In this document: positions 1 to 12,100 of the stretch, in pieces
How the letters are laid out: each line of letters starts with the position of its first letter
Position numbering within the stretch: the stretch's first letter is position 1
Assembly (NCBI RefSeq): GCF_032884065.1
Contig: NC_088873.1
Span: 35,289,600 to 35,353,599 of the forward strand
Reading direction: 5' to 3'
DNA from: Artemia franciscana
Lineage: Eukaryota > Arthropoda > Branchiopoda > Anostraca > Artemiidae
DNA length: 64,000 nt
Made by a program: the position numbers and the translations under genes
Notes under the pieces: model-generated
The model's input: only the letters and a program-made list of their open reading frames with translations
What the model was told of the DNA's origin: nothing
Database searches by the model: none

Positions 1-2859
1 GCATAAAAAACAAACTGACTATCATCTAATTGAAAAAGTCTCTGGAGAAACTGTTACCTGTTCTATGGTATAATGCCGTATTTTCCAGATCAACTATTGG
101 CTGAAAAGTCTAAGCACATTTTGNNNNNNNNNNNNNNNNNNNNNNNNNNNNNNNNNNNNNNNNNNNNNNNNNNNNNNNNNNNNNNNNNNNNNNNNNNNNN
201 NNNNNNNNNNNNNNNNNNNNNNNAGTTTCTTCACATGGGTAATTGATGCCAAAGCTGAAACACCGGTTTTCCCATTTTCTGAAAGGGAGGAACAACAAAT
301 TCATCTTAAATAATGACAGAGTACAAAACTTTTAAACTGTATGCAAAAACCTTTTTACAATCTTAATAAATCAAATAACAATAGAAAACTTGTGCTCAGA
401 AAAACATGCAACGGACATAAATCTTTAAGATTTATAAGAGAGAACGGAAAAAACAGTTTACAATCAAATTCTTTGAAATAAATTAGTTTGTATTTTCGCA
501 TTAGTGATAAACTTCAATTCGTTTCCACTACCGTTGAAATTAATAGACTTTTAAGACCCATGACAATATTCTTACATTCTCAAAGATTTCTATCGTCCCT
601 TTAAATTAGTAGAAAAAATCGAGTTTTTTAATTACAAGCAAGGAGCAAGGCGAAAACTTAAATCGAATCGAAGATTGTATACATGTCAAAGGGTTGCCGG
701 CCCGTCACTCCCCTTTCCCCCAACCTTTACGTTTAAGGATAACTAATACCTTTCTCGGAGCACTTCAGTATACAATGAATATAGACTGTTCTTAATTGCA
801 AAGTATTTAATTTTCTCACGACTTTTCATCACATTTAGGCTGAAAACTTGCACTTTAAAGCAAACACAACTGAATTAGCAATTTCATTTTCGCAACTTCG
901 CGTCATAAAAAAAGAAATAAAACTTTTCATTATATTATCCTCATTTTAGAGCACAAGTCCAACCTTTAGAGTGGAAAGACCATATCCTCTTCAAATAATT
1001 AGAGCCTAATCGTGACAACATTTTGATTTTCCAACATGGCTGACAAATACATTTTTTTTATGTGATCTCTTTTGTCAAAAAAAAGGTACTAAAACTTCAA
1101 ATTACCATCCAACTAAAGCCTCTTCCAATAGCCCACAATAACTAGTTGAATATAGTTACCCTTGGGAAAAGAAAAAAAAATCTATATTAAGAGCTGTCTT
1201 TAAAAAGAACAAGACGAAATTATACATTTTCATAGATGAGTTGCCGAACATTGGATTTCCAATTCCCAAATCTGTTAAATTTGCCAGTAAGGAGCAGCAT
1301 TAAAGCTCAAAACGAAGAGAAATTATTTGCATTTTGATTTAAGTAAACCTAAAAAACAAATGAAAACTCTCCCCCTCCACCCATTTCTACTCTACTCCCA
1401 ACTTCTACTCCCCCTACCATCGTTCGTCTCCTGTTTAACACGGACTTTCGTTCAACCCACATTTTGAAAGTCAAAAATAACAAACACAATTAGTAATGAA
1501 TCTTTAAGTTACATAAACATTAGTTACAAATAAATAGCTTAATTATTTTGTGGCTGTTGCGCTTCAACAACTTTTGACTCTCAAAAAGGGCACTAAAACT
1601 TTCGATTTCCAATCGAATGAGTCTCCTCCAGAGTTTGTACGACCATCCCTTCCGCAAAACCACATATGTTAACAATGGACAACTTGCACAACTTGCAGCC
1701 TTGTTTTTTTTTTTTTTTTTAATTTTACATCACTTCGGGGCCTTTTTTAAACAGAACGCAAGAATTTTTATTTTGGGGGGGGGGGGGGGGAATAATAAAA
1801 TTATTGATAACTTGCAAAGAAATCCTGAAAAACTTAGGGTTTCGATGGGATCAGGCCCAAAGACCTCCATCTCTACGTACGTACATGGTCTTTTTCCCTT
1901 TTTTCAATAAATAATTCGAATTTTCTTATGATGGATTTTGGTATGAAACTTTACTCTGTTCTTTTTTTCTACCTAGCTTATTTAGCAGCTCCAAATAACA
2001 TATTCAAGCGCTGAATTATCCAACAGCACCAACTATTTATGCTTAAAATTATAGAAATTTTTAAATTATAAAACTGTAATAGAGATAAACAAATACTGAA
2101 AATATTAAATATTCAATAGGGTAGAAACCTAAGCACAATAACCATGCCATTTTTATAATTCCTATCGTAATTTAAAAAAAAAAAAAACAGAAAAAAAAAA
2201 GTAATATATTCTTTAATTACAAAAACTGCAGCGGGTCCAAGATTAATTTTTGCTTTCTTTTTCAGACGTTTAAAAGGTTCAAAAAGCAAATCTTGGAATT
2301 TAAAATAAATTTATAGCATCCTTTTTCAAGGGTGCCCGCAGCGGAGTACACAGGACTGGCGCAAAATGTTTTTCCCCGATTTGGAAATTTTCGTCTTTGA
2401 ATATACGTAATCCATGCCACATCCTTTGATACAGCCCCATATAAGTATAGTCAAAACAATTTACAAATATTTACTTTTCATTGCGCCTTTCGCAGATGAA
2501 GAGTCAACAAATTATGTATAGATGAAATATTGGATCGGTGACAACTTACAATAGGGCACCTACAGAGAGCTGCAGGAGCCATCAGCCTCCCCCCCCTACA
2601 CCCAAAACCCCAAAACATCCAACTGTTGAGTATTCTTAAGGATATGGCAATTTCCCAGTTTGAGCCTCAAACCAATAATTCACACATTCCAAAACAAAAT
2701 TAGGTAAAAACAATACTAAATATCCAAAAAATATATCCAAAGAGACTTTTTCCATAATATTAACTTGGATTTTCTTTGGATAATGTGAAATCTTTGGTGA
2801 AAGGATAGCCATACAGCCACAAACTAATAAAAGATTATCAAATAAAATATTAATTTTAC
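1..2859. other. RAD54 intron (3' side), no exon seen
   Basis: This is the region downstream (on the minus strand) of the last RAD54 exon in the window. I looked for the next expected RAD54 segment (the conserved S-L-K-K-L-C-N-H-P motif) on the minus strand and did not find it, so it is outside the window or inside the gap. The stretch is AT-rich with poly-T, poly-A and a run of G near 1776-1790. About 1555-1665 matches a dispersed repeat family seen again near 3730-3990, 51160-51400 and 52840-52940. Nothing else is recognised. Confidence 0.6.
124..223. other. Assembly gap (100 N)
   Basis: A run of exactly 100 N, the usual placeholder for a gap of unknown size. Missing RAD54 sequence could be hidden here. 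Confidence 0.99.
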
Positions 2860-3121
2860 CTTTTGTGGCACCTTTCATTAACGAGGATTCAACAAATGAT
2901 TTATAGATGGCGTTCTGCATCGGTGACAATTTACAACAGACAACGAGCTCCGTCTTAGGTGGCAAGTATTTCGTTAACAGAGCAGATGTTCGTCGGATGA
3001 TACATCTATTCACGATTGAAGCTAGTTCATTTAATTTTTCTTCCCCATTTTTCTGAATCTCTGGTGAGGCATCTGCGTCCCTTCCTCTGAGAATAGGATT
3101 CTCAAATTTCTTCTTAAACTC
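2860..3121 (-). CDS. RAD54L: RAD54 exon, inter-lobe region (last exon in window)
   Basis: A 262-bp exon: 87 codons plus one base. It starts [15 protein letters not shown], contains [11 protein letters not shown] and [10 protein letters not shown], and ends L-M-K-G-A-T-K. These match the end of the first RecA-like lobe and the RAD54 insertion. The preceding intron is 8,880 bp. The donor is G|GTAAAA. The next exon is not in the window. Confidence 0.96.
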
Positions 3122-6100
3122 CTAGAAAAGTTTCAAGATACACAATCCATAGTTCAAGATTTGCTGATGCCTTTTTTGGAAAATTTACAATCTTTTTTCG
3201 TTGCTTCTTTATTGATCCTTTTTTCTTCAGTTTAAGTCTTTTTCCTTTAAAAATAAAACGTTTCAGCACACATTGCATATCAGCACGTAATAGCATATAT
3301 TGCCTTTTCGTCAGTTTAATCATCCCCAGCGATCCCCCCTACCATCTCTGGAAAATATAGCTAGATACTCTAACCTGTTCTTAAGATATTGCTGATACGC
3401 AATTTTGACAATCTGTATGCACATAGTGTGTTTTGACTTAGTTCCACTTTCAACTCAACATTTCCTGAAATGTTCCCCTTAATATCTTAAGGCTTAGTAG
3501 CAATCACAATAGAAGCAGTAGCTGTTGTAGCAGTGGTAGTAGCAGTAGTAGTACCGTGCACATTCTATCTTTTTGTCAAATGATGATCTCCCTCATCGTT
3601 CCCCAAAATTTACAACTTAATACTCTAAGCTGCTCCTGAGGTAAGTCCTTCTGATAACCTACAAGCACATAGTGTTTTGATTTAGTTCATTTAATTCAAT
3701 GTGTGAATTGCATAACTTACAGCCCTTGCCCCAAGGACTTTGAGGGGCTGGCATCCCCAAAGACACAGTTGTTGGACCTTTCACCTATGCTGAACAAAAC
3801 GGCTATCTGAAAATTGTGATTGAATTGTGAATTGTGAATTGTGAAAAGTGCGTGGGGGTGGGAGTTCTGATTGTTCTTCAATCGCTTTTGACTCATAAAA
3901 AGGGCACTACAACTTTCAAATTCCTATCGAATGAACTTCTTCCAAACTCACTACGACAACCCCCTCCATGCGAAGTCCGTTGAAAAACAACAAAAACAAA
4001 TAAACACATAACACATTTAACCCACTTTACTTTTAACTTAGGCAGTGCTATTGTGCTGCCTATGACTAAACAATCAGATTTCGTTTTTAATGTCTATGGA
4101 ACTTGAATTCCAGCGACGCCGTAGAAACTGATTTGTTACAATCCCTTGTACTAACTCCCATGACATAAAAAAAACAAGCCATGTCATGGTTCTTCCGAGA
4201 GAAACCTACAATATACAATACTACCCTAGTAAGCTTAAAAGGCGTACAAGGGTGTTTCCACTTTCATGTTTTTGATCTTGGAAACTAAGGGTGCGGGGGG
4301 ATTAACCATGTTCATTACAAAAAAATACAGCCACAGTTAAAGATAAAAAAAAATTACGAAAATTACACCACTTAAGAGCATCAGCAAAATACCTTTTTTT
4401 GTTATGTTAGAATTTAATTGCAAATAATATAAAAAAAGTTAGACAATACTAATAACTAAATAAGTATAAAAAAAGAACTATAGAAGAACTACGAATAGCT
4501 TTAATAGTAAAAGACAGACTGGGGGAAAGTCAAACATTAATTTGACCGTACAAATATGCTGATTCATGCAATCACGTTGCAAGACTGTGTACGGCATCAC
4601 TAATTACTTAAAGGTATTGCAGCAACCTTGGCTATTAGATAGCTACTAACTGCATGGGACCTGTTGGGTTTTCCTAATAAGACATTAGTACTTTACAAGT
4701 GACGAAAAAGCCAATAGCCTTTTACTCAACCTATGTAACTGTGGAAGTAGCCCTCAAAAGTCTGTGCAGTTGACATTTTACGGAGCCTAACATGCTCATT
4801 TGGCAGGCAGGGTTGCCAGCCCCTGAGCAGCTTACCTGAGCCACCCACACCAATATTTTATTCCAAGGACTATGACAGACTGTTTACTATTGCATGCACC
4901 GAAGTGGAAAGCATACTTTAAAAGCTTAAGTGAAAAAAAGTGCTTCCCTTGCTATAAAAAATCTGAGCTTAATATGACTAAGCTCTTTCTGTATTCAGCA
5001 TTCTATGCTTATATATTCTGCATATAGCACACAGGAAAAGATTCGCAAATTTAGCAAGAGGATCAGAACAGTTTTGGTGACACATAGGTGACATAGACAT
5101 AGTGACATTTGGTGACAAAGAGACAGCTAGTGACCTTAGAGTGAACCAAGGCAAAGGCGGCGGTAAGTGTCAAAAAGGACCTAGAGTCGGCATTTTAAAG
5201 CACCAATTTTTTTTTTTTTTAGAGAGAGAGAAATATACTTATCAACAACAGTACTTTACAAAACTTTTATTAGCTTACTTGTGTTGAGAGGAAACATAGA
5301 CTGCACAGTAGAGGAATACAAAAGCTTTTCAGTCCAGAGTAGACAGGCTCTTTAGACTTGGTTTTTAGTCCGGGTTGTTAAAATTAAATAGTTGAGAGGA
5401 AATAGTAATGAGAGGAAACCTCAAATGCAAAGTAGAGGAATAAAAAGGATCTAGTCCAGATTAGACAAGCTCTTTAGACTTGAGTTTAGTCCAGGTTGGG
5501 AAATTCATATAGCTGAGAGGAAATAGTGTTGAGAGGAAACCTCGAATACAAAGTACAGAAATGGAAAAGCTCTTCAGTCCAGATTAGATAGGCTCTTCAG
5601 ACTTGATTTTTAGTCCAGGTTGTTAAAATTAAATAGTTGAGAGGAAATTGTAATGAGACGAAACCTCAAATACAAAGTAGAGGAATAAAAAGGATCTTTA
5701 GTCCAGATTAGACAAGCTCTTTAGACTTGAGCTTTAGTCCGGGTTGGGAAATCAATATAGCTGAGAGGAAATAGTGTTGAGAGGAAACTTCGGATACAAA
5801 GAACAGGAATAGAAAAGCTCTTCAGTCCAGATTAGACAGGCTCTCTAGACTTGGTTTTTAGTCCGGGCTGGGAAATCCAAATGGTTGTTAACCGCAGCAG
5901 TGTTATTCTCGTATATAGCACTAATCACTTTAATGTATTTGTCTGGTATACCATATAAGGATAAGACCTTTGCTAAAGCTCTTCTGTCAACAAAATCGAA
6001 CGCTTGCTCATAATTTATAAAACTGAGACTAAAGGTGCTTGACATCTGATACACTCCTCAGTTATTAACCTAAGAGTGAAAATTTTGTCGACACACCCAC

Positions 6101-9100
6101 TACCTTTTCTAAAACCGCACTGTTCTTTTCTTAAAGCTCTGTCTATAGCATCTCTCAGTCTAAAAGGTATCATATTACTAATTAATTTGCTAGCTACATA
6201 GACCAGATTAATGCCTCGAAAGTTACGACACTCCCTCTTATCACTTATCTTATACAGTGGTTTAATTAAGGCTGTCCTAAAATCGTTAGGTACTTCCCCT
6301 TTTCCAAAGATCATATTCATAATCTTCAGTAACTTATTTCTAACCTCAGAGCCGCTATATTTAAGAAACTCATTTACCAAACTATCAGCACCTGGAGCCT
6401 TATTATTTTTTAATCCTTTTAGTACTATCGCTAATTCTTCCTCACAAAACAAATCTAAGCACCTTCTCAAAATATTCCACCCATCTCTCTTTAACTCTTT
6501 CCTTATCGCTAATTGTAGCCCGGTTCTTATTTTTAACTGGGACAAGCCCAGATTGACTATTCCCTCTCAATTTATTAATATGCCAGTACAATATTTTACA
6601 ATTATGCCGTGTAGCTGCATCTTCTAGATGCTCGGCAATTTTATCCATGGCCTCAACTTCATACCTCTTCAGTTCATATTTTAATGTTTTCTCCACTTTC
6701 TTTATATTCCTTTTGTTTTTATACGATCTATCACTCAGATATTTCTTGTACAAACCCCTTCTCCTCTCTATTAAACATAAAGCTTTTTCACTAATACTCC
6801 TAGCTGCAGTCTTAACTTTCTTCCCTAAGACACCATCAGCAACTTCACAAATTGCTTTTCTAAAATTATTCCAACCATATTCCACATCGTCAAATTTTAA
6901 ACTCTAAAGTTTAGTATTCAACTGTTCCTGGAAAGTTTCTCTTAAATTCTCATCCTGGAGTCTACCAACATCATAACTTCCCGGGAGTTATTTACCCTTC
7001 CGAAATTTCAGCTTTAAATTAACCCCAGACACTACTAGATGGTGATCTTTACTTTTAAAATCAATAACAGCACTCATATATATTCCTAGTACCTTATATT
7101 GATCCTGCCAGTCTTTAGTTTACTATAACATAATCAATGAGGTTCGCTGTCTTACCATCACGTGAATACCGTGTCAACTCATGGGCAGTTTCATGACCAA
7201 ACACCGTATTGGTTATAACTAGATTGTTATACCTACGAAATTGCAAAAGTCTGTAGCCATTACTGTTTTCTTGTCCTACACCAAATTTATCTAGCCTAGG
7301 ATACCATCTATCCCTATTTCTACCGACCAGGGCGTTAAAATCTCCTAGTAAAAACACCATATTTCTACCTGGGACCCTGTCTATTTGCTCCTGTATCTGC
7401 AAGTAAAATTCATCCAAATCACTAGTATCTCCGTCAGTCAATTCTACAGAGTGATATGCTACTATAACTTATACCCTGAACTTTTTAGTTATAGTGAGCA
7501 ATAAAAAAAGGTAAAGAATACGGCATTAGACTTTACAGTCCCTACCGGCAGTGCTGATCTCCGTTTCTTGGCCCTTCAGCTAGGAAGTACAATGGGGCAA
7601 TTAGTACTATGAGCCCTACTCCCTGTCTATGTACCCCATTCTTCCTGTCTGAGTAAACAAATTCTATATCACCTAATTTCATGCTTCCTACCCCTGGGCT
7701 ATGAGTTTCTGAAACTCCTAATAAGTCCAGTTTGAACCGCCTGATTTCGTCAGTTAAAATGTCGATACAATAGCCATCTTTTATCGTCGTAACATCCCAA
7801 GTTCCAGTTTTCATGCTCTTTAAATCATTCAAATTATTTTGGCATCAGGAAAAGCAATGGTCCCGGATACCAGTGCAGAACGGGGGTCAACATATCTTAT
7901 CAAGTCTACACCGAAGCGCTTAAGTCGGCTAAGAACCAGACAGCAAGAAGTTTCTGGGGCCTCCAGTATAAATGAAGGCTTTGTGCAATCCTGGGCCCAT
8001 CTTAGTCAAAACATGGTTTTCGGCACTTGGCGATGCTCTTCTATAAACAAGAGTCAAAATCCTACACAGACAGTCCCAAGCCTATTACCTCCGACTCATT
8101 ATATATTCACGCCTACAAATATTATGTTACTGCGGGGAGGCAGCCCATAGTAGATAAATTAGCTGGGAAGTGGTTTTTAAGCCTGAAAACGCCCGCCAAA
8201 ACAGACCAAGCCCAGAAGAATTATCCATTAACCAGAATCCCGGGCGAATGCTATGTCATTTACTAGGCAATAATTTCCTCAAGGGGCGCCACTCCTCAAG
8301 AGGAAATAGAGTTGACCACAAGGTCTCCAGTCTTGCAGGTACCCCGAAAGGGTCGAGGCAGCCCTTTACAGAGACCGTTGTCCATAGATCCGGATTTTAC
8401 GCCCTTCCGCAGTTGTTCTCCTATGGAAAATCCTCCCACGAAGGTGTTCTCAGTCAACATGCAATTTAATCCACTACTGGGAGAAGGTTGTAACTCATGG
8501 GACGTGTGGACGCGCCAGTGGGCCCTGTTGAGTGTACACTTGAGGGGTCTTTTTCCTCCTCCACCTGTATTTAAGGCCCCAGGCGAGGGTGACAAGGTTC
8601 CCCCTTGGTCCGTGCCTCCTATGGAGGTACCCTACATATCTGTAGGGCGTCCCCTTATCGCCACCTGTGGACACACTGTGTGTCCTGGGGAAGGCTCCTA
8701 AAGAGCAGTAGACTCATAAAGCCATTGGTGGGGGGATAAAAATTCTTTTGAGGTAAATATCTCGAATTAAGATCTTCCCGTATTGTACCTTTTGATTGTG
8801 ATCCTCCTTTGGAGTTTTTTTTTATGAAGACTCCAATTGGTATTTCAATATATATGAAACCCTTCTCTCATGACGAAGTAGAGAAAATTATTTTTGGGAT
8901 GAAAAGTACATCGGTCGGTAGTGATTCATTTAATCTTCTTGTGTTAAAAACAGCGTTTCCTTACGTTGCTGGTGTTTTTAATTCCCTTATTAATGTGTGT
9001 TTGAAACAGGGAAGGTTTCTTGATTGCTATAAAGTTTCTAGGATAGCTCCTATTTTTAAAGGCGGTAGTAAGAATGAACTTAACACTAGAATATAACACT

Positions 9101-12100
9101 AGAATTAACGCTAGAATATATGATCATTTGGAACAGCATAAACTGTTAAATCCAATTCAATTTGGTTTCAGGAGGAGTAGAACAACAGAGATAGCATTAT
9201 CGTATGTAACTTCGGTAATTAATGGAGCTCTCGATAATAATCTTAGAGTAGCTGCATTGTTTTTGGATTTGATTAAGGCATTTGACACGGTTGACCATCA
9301 AATACTATTGCAAAAATGTGAATTTTATTGACTAAGAGGGGCTACTTTGGCTTTGCTTCGTGATTACTTCCAAAATAGAGAGCAGTACGTTCAGCTTAAT
9401 GGATTTTCTTCAAGCAAAATGCTTGTTAAATGTGGTGATCCCCAAGGCTCTATATTAGGTGCTACCCCTTTTTTTAATCTTTATTAATGATCTGCCAAAT
9501 GCTGTTATAACTACTTCCAGAATTAGTTATTTGGTCGATCTTGCACATTCTATGTCCAGGATCACTACAGTCTTATTCACTGACGATGCGATATTGATGT
9601 GTGTTGCTTCAACTGAACAACTACTTACCTCTGCAATTAATGCAGCAATGACCAAGACATGTCTATAATTGAAGGTAAACCGGCTTGACCTAAATATAAG
9701 TAAGTCAAATTTTGTTATCTTTTCACGGTCTCCAAATTATTATTCTTGGATTACTGGAATAGCTTCACCAAAGAAAATTGTTAAGCCGTCAAGTTCCGTT
9801 AAGTACCTTGGGATTATTATTGATGAAAAATTATCATTTAAGTACCATGTAAAAGCTATAAGTAAAATATAATCGCAGAATTTAGGAATTATCCATAATT
9901 TGAAACACTTTTTTCTACGGTTATTATATTTTTCTCTGATATATCCGTATAATTTGTACTTTTCGTCTGTATAGCTTGGTACTTTCCCCTCAATACTTCG
10001 CCCAATACGTGCTCTACAGAATAATGCCGTTAAATCATTTTGTGGAATAGGGAATATGGATTCGGTCAGGTTAATGTACAATATAATTAATATAAAATAA
10101 TATAAAATATAATTATATAATTATATATAATTAATATAAAATAATATTAATATAATATATAATTAATATTAAAATTAATATAATATAATTAATATAAAGC
10201 TTGCAGCTAGATTGCGTGAGTTTTATACACTGGTTTTTATGTATAAGTATTGTTATGGGTGCCTTCCAGACTGTTTTACACATCGTCCATTATTACGGAA
10301 CTCGGACAAGTGGATATATTGAGGTTCCTCCCCTAGTTTCGAGTAGGACTGCTTTTTCAGTTATTTATAGAGGGGCTAGGCTGTGAAATAAGCTTATCCC
10401 GAGTACAAAGGAATTACCCATTAGTCAATTTGAATCTGAGCTACGTGTAGGGTTGCTTGGTAAGTATACCTTCGAAACAGACTAAGATTGGTCGATTTTA
10501 AAATTGACAATAATTGTTTATTTTTTTTTTTTTTGCTTCGGGATCACGATAGAATGCCTCGAGTACAAAGTACAGAAATAGAAAAGCTCTTCAGTTCAGA
10601 TTAGACGGGCTCTTTAGACTTGATCTGTAGTGCGGGTCGGGAAATTCAAGAAGTAGTTTGTTAACTTAATAGCCAAGTTTTGAGACATAGTCTTAAAAAA
10701 ATGAGATATCTGTCACTGAAAACACTGAAAATTTCAAATGGTCGAGAGGAAATAGTGTTGAGAGGAAACCTCGAATACAAAGTACAGAAACAGAAAAGCT
10801 CTTCAGTTCAGATTAGACGGGCTCTTTAGACTTGATCTGTAGTGCGAGTCGGGAAATTCAAAAAGTAGTTTGTTAACTTAGTAGCCAAATTTTGAGACAT
10901 AGTCTTAAAAAAATGTGATATCTGTCACTGAAAACTTAAAATAAAATGGGAAAAAAGAATTTCCTTAAATTATTTACTGTGAATTATGTCTGTGCTAAGC
11001 TCACCTCACGTTACCTTGATATGGTGTTTTTGTTCAGTTTCTTTTAATTTTTAGAAAACTGGAATCCACCTCACGTTAATTTGATATGCTATTTTATATA
11101 TTTAATCTTAAAAATTTAAGTTAATCTCACGTTAACTTGATATGCTGTTTCTATTCATGTGCTGAGAAGAAAATTCACATTCTTACGTTTCACTGTCCTA
11201 TGAAGCTAAAAAAAATTTTAAGATGGCACTTTTTCTGTTTCTTCAACAAGGTTCAGCTTAAAGCATCTCCTTAGTAGCAAAGCCGATTAAAAGTTAATCT
11301 TATATTTCTTATATTTATTTATATTTCTTATATTGCACTTAAGTATTTTCATGTTATTCAGTCATGTGCATTTGCACATGACTGTACAGCAACAGTATGT
11401 ACAGTATGAGTACAGCAACAGTACTGTACAGCAACAGTATGTACAGTATGACTGTACAGCAACTAATACAACTGTACAGATATGATTTTTAAAGATGGAT
11501 AGATAGATAGATAGTTTATTTTAGCCCACCATCAGAACAACAACATGGCGGAGTATAAAGAAAAAAAAATTAAAAGGAAAAAGAAAAAGGCGAAAAACAA
11601 TACTTAAAAATTAAACGATTAGATTACATTCACTATACACATTCATAGCTCATATATGACGTGCAACGGCAGGAAATTATAAAGAGGCTCAAGGGCACCT
11701 TTTCTAGCATTAGTTTCCTGTTCTGCCACAGCTTCACGGGGATCTGGAATTTGATACTTATTCAAAAGAAATGAGATTCTCTCGAATAGCGGTATGCGTA
11801 TCAAAAACTTCAAATATCTACAAAACGCGGAACTAACTTTTAGTCTCTCTGTTTCTGTGAACCATTCCCAAAGCGGGGAAAGGTAAAGGACATGTGGTAA
11901 TGCCACTGCTCTGTACATCCTCGCCAAAATTTGCCGATTGTAAGAAAGAAATAGTATTTCTTACTTTTCTTTAACATATTGCAATAATATCAAACTCTTA
12001 CCTGTGCCGTTCCAAGCATTCCCTTATTAACAAAGCCGATTAAAGAGAAGTATTCAATTAGGTCATTCTGAATTGGTGTTCCCGATAGAAGCACTCGTCT

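Noticed and set aside
110..304. 64-codon minus ORF
   Set aside because: Most of its codons are N from the assembly gap.
2636..2859. Continuation of the RAD54 frame beyond 2860
   Set aside because: It passes a good donor (GTAAAA), and similarity to RAD54 stops there; it is intron read-through.
6211..6907. Plus-strand ORFs 6211-6627 and 6647-6907
   Set aside because: Antisense shadows of the minus-strand reverse transcriptase.
7839..8701. Several overlapping ORFs on both strands
   Set aside because: They lie in a GC-richer LINE-linked segment; none shows a domain, and overlap in all frames reflects composition.
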